Of a stretch of 8,605 nucleotides of DNA, positions 1 through 5,448 are shown one piece after another. Source of the stretch: Chloroflexota bacterium (lineage in GTDB: Bacteria > Chloroflexota > Dehalococcoidia > SAR202 > UBA11138); the NCBI GenBank assembly GCA_022566975.1, contig JADFHV010000077.1:1-8605 (forward strand), in the 5' to 3' direction. The translations under genes and the position numbers were made by a program. The stretch's first letter is position 1. Each line of letters starts with the position of its first letter. The notes below the pieces were generated by a model, which worked only from the letters and a program-made list of their open reading frames with translations, was not told the origin of the DNA and made no database searches.

Positions 1-916
1 ACTGGATGGAGAACACCGCCTGCACCGCCATCCGCAGCTCAAGCTCGCCGCCGCCGATGGACGTGGGCGGTGCCGCGGCCTCGGCCCGGAGCGCGAACGC
101 CTGCACGGCAAAGTCCCGGACCACGGGTTCGCCGCCGCCGGACTCCGTGATGAAGACGAGCTGTCCCAGCGATACGCCGGTCAGGTCCGCGAACTGCTGC
201 GCCTTGGCCAGTGCGTCTCTGACGGCCCCTTCCCGGAGCTGGTCCGCGAAGGCCTCAGTGTCGTCCACCGTGAAGCTTATCCCGTTGATTCGAGTCGCGT
301 CGCCGCCGGCGGACGCCACGTCATCGATGATAGGCCCGACGGCGTCCAGGTCGCGGATCTTGATAGCGGCCGAGTTGTTGACCCGGTATCCCACGAGCAC
401 CTGCTTGCGGACCCGGACCCCGCCCTGGAGCGCCTCCGTGAACTCGTACTGCGGGGTGATGCTGAAGGAGCGGGTCTGGATGTCCTTGTCCTCGACGTTC
501 CGGTCCCGGAGGACGGCTACGATCGCGTCCATGGCCGTGGCGGCATCGCCGCGGGCCTGGGCCACCGTAAGCGCGAAGGTCTCGACGCCGATGTTCAGCA
601 GCGCCAGGTCGGGCTCCAGGGTAACGGAGCTCTGTCCGGTCACCCAGATCCCCGATTGCGAGGAGCCGTTAGCGGCCGCTCGCACCAGCGCCACGTCGGC
701 CGGTGAGGTGCCGCCGGTCGCCGACGCTATCTGCGCCGCGCCTCCCGGGGCGCCGACCGCAGGGCTTGCGGCCGTCCCGGCCGGAGAGCTACCGGCGCCC
801 GTCTCATCCGAGTCGTCACCATTACCGCAGGCGACCGCGACGGTCGCCAGCAGCACCGCGAGTCCCACCGCTATACCCAATACCTTGGTCCTTCTCATCA
901 CCTTGGTCCTTATCAT
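1..916 (-). CDS. SIMPL domain (DUF541) lipoprotein, 3' end outside window
   Basis: 305 codons are visible and the frame runs off the left edge. After the start comes a basic stretch and a hydrophobic segment ending VAVAC at Cys30, a lipobox-like cleavage site, so this is probably a surface-anchored lipoprotein. A low-complexity Gly/Ser/Ala linker follows to about residue 85. The rest reads as a SIMPL domain (GQSSVTLEPDLALLNIGVET, then YEFTEAL, GISFTVDD, LGQLVFITES). The last visible residues (VQAVFSIQ) look like the family's closing strand, so only a few residues are probably missing. Start at 916: AGGAGG lies 6 bases upstream. A second in-frame ATG at 898 sits in a duplicated 18-base start. 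The gene follows the sigma/anti-sigma pair on the same strand after a 157-base gap and has its own ECF-like promoter. SIMPL proteins are periplasmic or surface proteins of poorly defined function; some relatives are linked to stress tolerance. Confidence 0.88.
   Translation of the reverse strand, partial: MIRTKVMRRTKVLGIAVGLAVLLATVAVACGNGDDSDETGAGSSPAGTAASPAVGAPGGAAQIASATGGTSPADVALVRAAANGSSQSGIWVTGQSSVTLEPDLALLNIGVETFALTVAQARGDAATAMDAIVAVLRDRNVEDKDIQTRSFSITPQYEFTEALQGGVRVRKQVLVGYRVNNSAAIKIRDLDAVGPIIDDVASAGGDATRINGISFTVDDTEAFADQLREGAVRDALAKAQQFADLTGVSLGQLVFITESGGGEPVVRDFAVQAFALRAEAAAPPTSIGGGELELRMAVQAVFSIQ
881..916 (-). repeat. Tandem 18-base duplication containing two start codons
   Basis: Reading the minus strand from 916, two adjacent 18-base units (ATGATAAGGACCAAGGTG and ATGAGAAGGACCAAGGTA) match at 16 of 18 positions. 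Each begins with an in-frame ATG of the SIMPL lipoprotein. The AGGAGG Shine-Dalgarno serves the first. The duplication lengthens the basic end of the signal peptide by six residues. Confidence 0.8.
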
Positions 917-984
917 CTCGTTCCTCCTGGTTATCTCCCCGACTTGAGAGTTCTGGTACAGGCTTTCCGGCCCGTTCATATATA

Positions 985-1012
985 TAGACGCGACGCGTCA
1001 GGGGTTTGTTCC
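985..1012 (-). promoter_or_regulatory. ECF-sigma-type promoter for the SIMPL lipoprotein gene
   Basis: Reading the minus strand, GGAAC (1012-1008) is followed after 17 bases by CGTCTA (990-985). This is the classic architecture of ECF sigma promoters (GGAAC about 16-17 bases before CGTC). An 8-base palindrome GACGCGTC (992-999) lies in the spacer. The predicted transcript start near 978 would leave a leader of about 60 bases before the ATG at 916. The match is by eye; dependence on the neighbouring sigma factor is inferred. Confidence 0.5.
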
Positions 1013-1073
1013 ATCTGAGTCTTGTGCCGGATGCCGACGTGTCCTTGGCACCGTCAAGTCCTCGGCGACGCGC

Positions 1074-1934
1074 CTAGAACGGCCGGCGTCGGCTTCTCAA
1101 AGCCAGCCAGCCGGTAGCCGCCGCCAGCAGGGCGAACAGACCGCCGGCTGCCGCCTCCAGTTGCCACAGGGGCACCCTCAGGCCGTCGTCGGTGTCCGGC
1201 TCCGCCTCGTCCTCTTCGACAACGGCCGCCTCGGCCGCGCGCACCGCCGGGGTCGCCAGTCTGGTCGCTGGCTCCGGAGCCGGTGTGGGTAGCTCAGATG
1301 CGGTCGCCGTCTCGACCTCCCGTCTTCCCGCCACGGGCGCCTCTTCCGCCTCCTCCTCGACGGCTTCCTCCCCGGCGTCCGCGTCGGCCACAGCAGGGGC
1401 GGGTGCCGCCATGGCTGCGACGGGCGCAGCCGGCGCGGCTGGCGGTGGTGCCGCCGCCGCGGCTGCCACTTCCGGTGCGGGCGCGGGGGAGGGAAGCGCG
1501 GCGGGTGTCGACGGCGCCTGCGCTTGTGGTGCAACCTTTGCCGCGGCCACCTCAGGAGCTGCTCCGTCGAGTCCCGACACCCGGCCGGACTGCACGAAGA
1601 CCCCCACGGCGTTTCCGATCAGCAGGGCGGCGACCAGCGAGCCCGCGGCCGCCGTGGCGAGTCGGGTGCCCCAGAGGAGCCGCGAGGTCGGCGTGACCCG
1701 CGCGGGCGCCTCATGGAGCGCGAACGAGCGCGGGACCCGTAGCTCCGGAAGCGCCCTTAGCAGGCTTACCGTCGTCCTCAGGCTCTCGAGGTCCGACCGG
1801 CACGGCTCGCAGCCGGCGAGGTGCGCCTCGACCCGGCTCCGCTCCGACTCGGTCACCTGACCGTCAACGTAGGCCGAGATCAGACCTCGAAGACGGCTGT
1901 GTCTGTTCAGCAACCAGGCCACCTTAACCCCCAT
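1074..1934 (-). CDS. Zinc-finger (zf-HC2) anti-sigma factor, two membrane segments
   Basis: 286 residues. The N-terminal cytoplasmic part carries the anti-sigma zinc-finger signature: ISAYVDGQVTESER, then H38-x3-C42-x2-C45, with His12 as a possible fourth ligand. A membrane segment follows at about 92-114. An Ala/Pro/Glu-rich, probably disordered extracytoplasmic region spans about 115-255. A second membrane helix at about 258-279 ends in RSRRRPF, which fits an inside C-terminus. The gene starts 2 bases after the stop of the ECF sigma gene, so the two are almost surely co-transcribed, and this protein presumably sequesters that sigma factor at the membrane until a signal releases it. No clear Shine-Dalgarno precedes the ATG, so translation may be coupled to the upstream gene. 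A GTG at codon 5 is an alternative start. The long low-complexity sensor region and second helix are larger than in minimal zf-HC2 anti-sigma factors. Confidence 0.85.
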   Translation of the reverse strand: MGVKVAWLLNRHSRLRGLISAYVDGQVTESERSRVEAHLAGCEPCRSDLESLRTTVSLLRALPELRVPRSFALHEAPARVTPTSRLLWGTRLATAAAGSLVAALLIGNAVGVFVQSGRVSGLDGAAPEVAAAKVAPQAQAPSTPAALPSPAPAPEVAAAAAAPPPAAPAAPVAAMAAPAPAVADADAGEEAVEEEAEEAPVAGRREVETATASELPTPAPEPATRLATPAVRAAEAAVVEEDEAEPDTDDGLRVPLWQLEAAAGGLFALLAAATGWLALRSRRRPF

Positions 1935-1936
1935 GG

Positions 1937-2521
1937 CTATATATGACGGAATCTCTCGGGCAAAAGTTCCCGATGTTGTCTCAAGTGGTCGCGCACACGT
2001 CGCCGGGCCCGGTTGAGCCGCGACTTGACCGTTCCGACGGACACCCCGGTCGAGTCCGCCGTCTCCTCGTAGCTCATCCCCTGGACGTCTATCAGCACCA
2101 ATACCGTGCGCTGGTCGTCGGGGATCGATAGGATCGCCCGCTGGATCTCCCCGGCCAGCTCATTCGCCAGGACCCGCTGCTCGGGGGATTCCTCTCTGGA
2201 GACCGGCTGGAACCCGGAACTGAGGAGGGCCTCGTCGAGTGAGGCCTCAGGGCGCCGCCGCGAGGCGCGCAGGTTATCGATGCTGAGATTGGACGCGATG
2301 CGCAGGAGCCACGCCCGCAGGCTGCCCCCTCTGAACCGGCCAATGGCCTTATAGGCGGAGACGAAGGTCTCCTGGGCCACGTCCTCGGCCGACGTCCGGT
2401 TGCCCAGGATCCGCGCGGCCACGTTGTAGACCTGGGTCTGGTAGCGCTCGACTATCCCGTTGAACGCGGCCAGGTCCCCGTCCTGGCTGCGTGCTACAAG
2501 CTTCGCGTCGTCAAGCTCCAT
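1937..2521 (-). CDS. RNA polymerase sigma factor, ECF (sigma-70 family)
   Basis: From the preferred start this is 194 residues, normal for an ECF sigma factor. Region 2 is seen in AFNGIVERYQTQVYNVAARI, AEDVAQETFVSAYKAI and FRGGSLRAWLLRIASNLSID (-10 recognition and DNA melting). Region 4 is seen in SIPDDQRTVLVLIDVQGMSY followed by the helix-turn-helix GVSVGTVKSRLNRARRRVRD (-35 recognition). There is no extra C-terminal domain. The frame is open to an ATG at 2557, adding 12 residues. I prefer the ATG at 2521 because homologues of this type usually begin just before an 'LDDAxLVARxQDGD' stretch; neither ATG has a good Shine-Dalgarno. It is the first gene of a minus-strand cluster, 2 bases before its anti-sigma partner, and divergent from lepB. 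Its likely role is an envelope or oxidative stress response, with the SIMPL lipoprotein as a candidate target. Confidence 0.92.
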   Translation of the reverse strand: MELDDAKLVARSQDGDLAAFNGIVERYQTQVYNVAARILGNRTSAEDVAQETFVSAYKAIGRFRGGSLRAWLLRIASNLSIDNLRASRRRPEASLDEALLSSGFQPVSREESPEQRVLANELAGEIQRAILSIPDDQRTVLVLIDVQGMSYEETADSTGVSVGTVKSRLNRARRRVRDHLRQHRELLPERFRHI

Positions 2522-2578
2522 GTCACCGTTTGATGGGAGTACCCGTTGTCGGACCATTCCCTGGCAGAGCCCCCGTAC

Positions 2579-2584
2579 ATCATA
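2579..2584 (-). promoter_or_regulatory. Possible -10 box for the sigma factor operon
   Basis: TATGAT on the minus strand (5 of 6 to TATAAT), about 58 bases upstream of the preferred start at 2521. No convincing -35 hexamer is seen at 16-18 bases. No GGAAC/CGTC pair at correct spacing was found here either, so autoregulation by the ECF factor is not obvious from sequence. Confidence 0.3.
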
Positions 2585-2616
2585 CGCGATGCCGTCGGAG
2601 GGTCTGCACCCGGGTC

Positions 2617-2646
2617 CTGACGAGGAATTCCGCCGAGCCTTATAAT
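2617..2646 (+). promoter_or_regulatory. Sigma-70 type promoter for lepB
   Basis: A perfect -10 TATAAT at 2641-2646 is preceded after 18 bases by CTGACG (2617-2622), a 4 of 6 match to TTGACA. The expected transcript start is near 2653, giving a leader of about 40 bases before the GTG at 2694. It lies in the 172-base divergent gap shared with the sigma factor operon. Confidence 0.65.
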
Positions 2647-2693
2647 GGTCTCAAGCGGGACCGAGACTCACCAGGAGGGCAACAGCCGATACA

Positions 2694-3302
2694 GTGAGAA
2701 CGCTAGTAAGAGAGCTGATAGAGACGGTAATACTGGCCCTGCTGATCTTCCTGGCCCTCCGGTTCAGTGTGCAGAACTACCGGGTCGAGGGTCCGAGCAT
2801 GGAGCCGGCGCTGGCCGGGGGGCAGCACCTGATGGTCAACAGGCTGGTCTACCTCAGGTTTGACCCGAAGGACCTGCCGAGCTTCCTCCCGTTCGTCGAC
2901 GGGGCCAAGCAGTACCTCTTCCCGTTCCAGCCGCCCCATCGCGGTGAGATCGTGGTCTTCCGATTTCCAGACGAGACTCGGGACTTCGTCAAGAGGGTAA
3001 TAGGCGTGCCCGGCGACACGGTACAGATCGAGGGGGGCCAGGTTTTCGTAAATGGACAGCCGCTCGACGAGCCCTATATCACCCACCACGGCGGACGCGA
3101 CATGGACGTAATAACCGTCACGGAGGGCTCCTACTTCGTGTTGGGAGACAACCGGCCTCGGAGCGACGACTCGCGGCCCAGGCTCGGACGTCCGTCTGGC
3201 GATTGGCGCCCCGTGCCGGCCAAGAACGTCATCGGACGGGCCTGGGTCCGCTACTGGCCGCTGGACCAGTGGCACCTTTTGCAGGGCTTCAGGGGGCCCT
3301 GA
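2694..3302 (+). CDS. lepB: Signal peptidase I
   Basis: 202 residues. This is the membrane-anchored serine protease that removes signal peptides from exported proteins. One N-terminal membrane helix (about 10-24) leads to the catalytic domain outside the membrane. The nucleophile is Ser35 in GPSMEPAL. The general base is Lys100 in the DFVKRVIGVPGD block. The GDN box with downstream Ser-Arg is at 151-161. An insert of about 25 residues between the serine block and the RGEIVVFRFP strand (about 55-80) is a modest family variation. The start is GTG: no other in-frame start precedes it, and the nearest Shine-Dalgarno (AGGAGG, 2673-2678) is unusually far away, about 15 bases. A strong promoter lies just upstream. 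The 3' end converges on the small membrane protein gene 24 bases away. Lipoproteins such as those nearby are cleaved by signal peptidase II, not by this enzyme. Confidence 0.95.
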   Translation: MRTLVRELIETVILALLIFLALRFSVQNYRVEGPSMEPALAGGQHLMVNRLVYLRFDPKDLPSFLPFVDGAKQYLFPFQPPHRGEIVVFRFPDETRDFVKRVIGVPGDTVQIEGGQVFVNGQPLDEPYITHHGGRDMDVITVTEGSYFVLGDNRPRSDDSRPRLGRPSGDWRPVPAKNVIGRAWVRYWPLDQWHLLQGFRGP

Positions 3303-3314
3303 TGGAGGTCCAAA

Positions 3315-3340
3315 GGCGGCACCCCTTAGCCGGTGCCGCT
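3315..3340 (-). terminator. Hairpin between convergent lepB and small membrane gene
   Basis: A perfect 8-base inverted repeat (GCGGCACC at 3316-3323, GGTGCCGC at 3332-3339, 8-base loop) sits between the convergent lepB and 66-residue membrane protein genes and overlaps the last codons of the latter. Read on the minus strand the stem is followed by CTTT, a weak U-run, so it may end the small gene's transcript. Read on the plus strand there is no U-run. Confidence 0.45.
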
Positions 3341-3526
3341 GCGCCGCTCGAAGTATTCGTCGGCGAGCATGACGACCGAGAGGATCGCCAGCAGCGCCCC
3401 TCCCTCGAACCACCCCGTAACACCCAGCTTCCACTCTTTGTCGGCAAAGCCCACGGTAACCGCTATGACCCCACAGGCGACGGCGAGAAGCATCGTAAGC
3501 CGCGCGAGCATGATTCGGGGACTCAT
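3326..3526 (-). CDS. Small two-helix membrane protein, unknown function
   Basis: 66 residues from the chosen start. Two hydrophobic helices are visible (about 8-27 and 41-57), joined by a short polar turn (FADKEWKLGVTGW) that would face outside; the tail YFERRSGTG is charged. I do not recognise the family. Start at 3526: a textbook AGGAGGT lies 6 bases upstream. The open frame continues 12 codons further, to an ATG at 3562, but that ATG lies upstream of the Shine-Dalgarno and is very unlikely. The strong ribosome site, helical pattern and conventional codon use argue that it is real. It is convergent with lepB and divergent from the TlpA-like gene, so it is probably its own transcript. No function can be claimed. 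Confidence 0.72.
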   Translation of the reverse strand: MSPRIMLARLTMLLAVACGVIAVTVGFADKEWKLGVTGWFEGGALLAILSVVMLADEYFERRSGTG

Positions 3527-3574
3527 GGGTGGACCTCCTAACCGGATGATGGACGGCAGCATACATCAATCTTC

Positions 3575-3591
3575 CGGCCGGCGCACGGCCG
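3575..3591. repeat. Inverted repeat in the divergent 3527-3653 gap
   Basis: Two copies of CGGCCG separated by GCGCA can form a 6-bp hairpin. It is placed between the start of the small membrane gene (minus) and the TlpA-like gene (plus), where an operator could act. GC-rich palindromes are common in such DNA, so significance is weak. No clear promoter hexamers were found in this gap. Confidence 0.25.
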
Positions 3592-3653
3592 TCGATGGGA
3601 GCCCGACGGCATCGCCACCCGCGCAGCATCATACGTTTCGTTGGTCAGGCCCC

Positions 3654-4301
3654 ATGCAGATGAGAGCCTGGGTGTTCTTGATACTGGTCTGCGCGGTGGC
3701 CGGTCTGGCGGCTGCCTGCTCCGGCCCGGACGCCGCCTCTCCGTCACCCGAGGCCCACGAAGAGCCTGAGAGCAAGGAGACGGCCTCTCCACCCGCAGGC
3801 CCGACGCCCGACGTCTCCACCCCGACTCCCGGACCGACCCCTGTGACGAGGACCAGGACATCGGCCCGCACGGTCGAACGCGGCTCGGGTCTTCCGGTCC
3901 ACGACTTCGAGCTGACCCTCTTCGACGGGCAGTCTCTCCGCCTGTCGGACCTCCGGGGAAAGGTGGTCGTCCTCAACTTCTGGGCCTCATGGTGCCCACC
4001 CTGCCGCGCGGAGATGCCCGACTTCCAGGAGATGTGGGAGGAGATGAGGGACGAGGATGTCGTCTTTGTGGGAATAGCCCTGGGAGAATCGGAGAGGAGC
4101 GCCCGGGCCTTTGCCGAGACTACGGGTGTCACCTATCCGCTGGGCCTGGACGAGACCGGCCGGATAAGCAGGGACTACCGGGTTACCAGCCTGCCGACCA
4201 CCGTTCTTATCGACCGCGAAGGCAACGAGTCACTGAGGCTTGGCATCGCCAACCAGGGTGCCCTGCGCATATTCGTCCAGAGCAAGCTGAACGATGGGTA
4301 G
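3654..4301 (+). CDS. TlpA-like thioredoxin-fold lipoprotein (thiol-disulfide oxidoreductase)
   Basis: 215 residues. The N-terminus has a hydrophobic signal segment ending LAAAC at Cys22, a lipobox, so the protein should be anchored outside the membrane. A Pro/Thr/Ser/Glu-rich linker runs to about residue 76. The AhpC/TSA-Redoxin/TlpA domain follows: FELTLFDGQSLRLSDLRGK, then VVLNFWASWCPPCRAEMP with active-site Cys114 and Cys117, and the cis-proline loop SLPTTVLID at Pro181. Such proteins usually reduce or exchange disulfides in exported proteins, for example in cytochrome c maturation. The open frame extends upstream to 3333 but that part is antisense to the small membrane gene; ATG 3654 is chosen because it directly precedes the signal peptide. 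The ribosome site is weak (AGG about 4 bases before). An ATG at 3660 is an alternative. It converges on the selenocysteine DsbA/FrnE-like gene with a 19-base gap. Confidence 0.9.
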   Translation: MQMRAWVFLILVCAVAGLAAACSGPDAASPSPEAHEEPESKETASPPAGPTPDVSTPTPGPTPVTRTRTSARTVERGSGLPVHDFELTLFDGQSLRLSDLRGKVVVLNFWASWCPPCRAEMPDFQEMWEEMRDEDVVFVGIALGESERSARAFAETTGVTYPLGLDETGRISRDYRVTSLPTTVLIDREGNESLRLGIANQGALRIFVQSKLNDG

Positions 4302-4320
4302 AGAGGGATAGTATGGCCGG

Positions 4321-4932
4321 CTACCGTTCGCCGCCCCGGTCTTCCTGGATCTGATCCATCGCCTGCTGGAACACCTCGTACGGCTGAGCGCCCATCAGCA
4401 GGTATCTGTCGAGGATGAAGGCGGGAATGCCCCGGATTCCATAGCCCCGCGATTCGCCCAGCTCGATGTCCACCTGCTGCGCGTACCGGCGCCTGTTGGC
4501 GTCCGGGCCGAACTCGTCCCAGTCCAGTCCGCAGGACTCCAGGATCGCCCTTAGCACGTCCGGGTCGCCAATGTTTTGACCCTCCTCCCAGAAGGCCCTG
4601 AACACCGCCTTGTGGTACTCATCGAACCTGCCGCGGTCCTTGGCGTAAGCGGCGGCTTCCAGAGCGGGACGAGTGGTGGGAGTCAGGGGCTGGCGCCGCA
4701 TCGTAAGCCCGGCGGCCTCGGCCTGGTCCTTCATGTGGCCCGTAAACTCGTTGCTCTCGCCCGGCTTGAAGGGCCGTGGGATTCCCTCCGGCGGCGTGCC
4801 CGGCCGCAGCTCGAACGCCTTCCACTCCACGTCCACATCGTACTCGTTGCGCAGTCGTTCGACCCTCTCCAGGCCGATATAGCACCAGGGTCATATGTAG
4901 TCGGAGAAGACCTGTACCTTGACGGGCTCCAT
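4321..4932 (-). CDS. DsbA/FrnE-family oxidoreductase, predicted selenoprotein (Sec-Pro-Trp-Cys)
   Basis: 203 residues if the in-frame UGA at 4893-4891 is read as selenocysteine. The N-terminus MEPVKVQVFSDYI is the first strand of a DsbA-like thioredoxin fold. It is followed by UGA, then PWCYIGLERVERL, so the UGA replaces exactly the first, nucleophilic Cys of the CPWC motif (Sec14, Cys17). The helical insert follows (about 60-145), then the cis-Pro loop RGIPAFIL at Pro170 and GAQPYEVFQQAM near the end, as in FrnE/DSBA-like proteins. There is no signal peptide, so it is cytoplasmic. Start ATG 4932 has AGGAGGGG upstream (about 10-12 bases). A SECIS-like hairpin lies downstream of the UGA. The frame on both sides is intact with no other lesion. 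Alternatives are a nonsense mutation or a base error. Calling from a GTG at 4836 would give only a 171-residue fragment without the active site. Confidence 0.82.
4859..4877 (-). promoter_or_regulatory. SECIS-like hairpin downstream of the UGA codon
   Basis: Read on the minus strand, TCGGCCT (4877-4871) pairs with GGGTCGA (4865-4859): 7 bp including two G-U wobbles, closed by the 5-base loop GGAGA (4870-4866). The loop begins 20 bases after the UGA, inside the usual range for bacterial SECIS elements, and has G at its first two positions, as SelB recognition generally requires. A bulged U, as in the E. coli fdhF element, is not seen. A competing 6-bp pairing, GACCCT with AGGGTC, includes the UGA itself. 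Confidence 0.6.
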
Positions 4933-4994
4933 TGCGTTCGTTCCCCTCCTGGCCTCGTCCCCCGGCCGGCGTTTCGATGGTCCTCGCCATCTTA

Positions 4995-5031
4995 GCCGAA
5001 CACGGCTCGGGCTGGCTACCCGTGTTCCGGC
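4995..5031. repeat. Long imperfect inverted repeat upstream of the selenoprotein gene
   Basis: GAACACGG (4998-5005) pairs with CCGTGTTC (5020-5027). With one bulged base the stem extends by GCC/GGC to 11 bp around a 14-base loop. It lies 63 bases upstream of the selenoprotein start and about 37 bases before the transposase remnant. It could be a leader structure, an operator or a leftover of the insertion. No U-run follows on either strand. The rest of 4933-5067 shows no gene. Confidence 0.45.
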
Positions 5032-5067
5032 CCGTCCGACTGGGCCAGCACCTGCTGGCTATGGAGA

Positions 5068-5316
5068 GGCTACCGTCAGTTAGCTGCCTGGATCACAGAC
5101 AGACCAGGGTTTTCCGTCTCCGAGTCAACCGTCTGCCGTATCCTGCGCAGGGAGGGTCTGGTGAAGAGGCCTGAGACGCGGCTGGCCGCGGGTGGGGAGT
5201 ACCACCGCAAGACCACGGACCCTCACCAGATGTGGGCCACCGATGCCTCCTACTTCAAGGTGATCGGCTGGGGCTACTACTACCTAGTTACGGTGATGGA
5301 TGACTATTCTCGATTC
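5068..5316 (+). pseudogene. Transposase remnant (IS3/rve DDE type), truncated at both ends
   Basis: In one open frame: GYRQLAAWITD, GFSVSESTVCRILRREGLVK (helix-turn-helix of the HTH_21 kind), then EYHRKTTDPHQMWATDASYF with the first catalytic Asp, and YYYLVTVMDDYSRF with the second acidic block. Full-length relatives have about 100 residues before and about 130 after these points. Here the similarity stops after YSRF, and the codons to the stop at 5419-5421 (ALMSRVISPVGA and on) no longer resemble a transposase, so the last catalytic Glu is lost. No start with a ribosome site exists for the upstream part; a GTG at 5161 would make only a fragment. The element is dead. No flanking inverted repeats or target duplication were recognised. 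It abuts a short-chain dehydrogenase tail, suggesting deletion or rearrangement between two former genes. Confidence 0.8.
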
Positions 5317-5448
5317 GCGTTAATGAGTCGTGTTATCTCCCCGGTTGGAGCAGCAGTTTGTGGCGGTGACCGCAGGATGGCGGCCTGGGGCTTCAGGCGA
5401 GGGCGAGGAAGGCGATGGTGACGCCCCATAGCCCCCCCTCCTCGAGCA

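Noticed and set aside
6..947. 313-codon open frame on the plus strand
   Set aside because: Antisense shadow of the SIMPL lipoprotein gene in GC-rich DNA; Ser/Ala/Pro-rich composition, no motifs.
1192..1860. 222-codon Ala/Ser-rich plus-strand frame
   Set aside because: Shadow of the anti-sigma factor's low-complexity region; no recognisable domain.
2703..3632. 309-codon minus-strand frame across lepB
   Set aside because: Antisense to a certain signal peptidase gene; also overlaps the small membrane gene in another frame; no motif.
3333..3653. N-terminal extension of the TlpA-like frame
   Set aside because: It is antisense to the small membrane gene, and the signal peptide begins at 3654.
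4321..4836. 171-residue DsbA-like ORF from a GTG start as a complete gene
   Set aside because: It would begin in mid-domain without the active site and without a good ribosome site; the upstream codons in the same frame carry the missing fold.
4891..4893. Simple pseudogene reading: nonsense mutation in a DsbA-like gene
   Set aside because: The stop hits exactly the redox Cys codon, the remaining frame is undamaged, and a SECIS-like hairpin follows. Not excluded, but less likely than Sec; kept as the main alternative.
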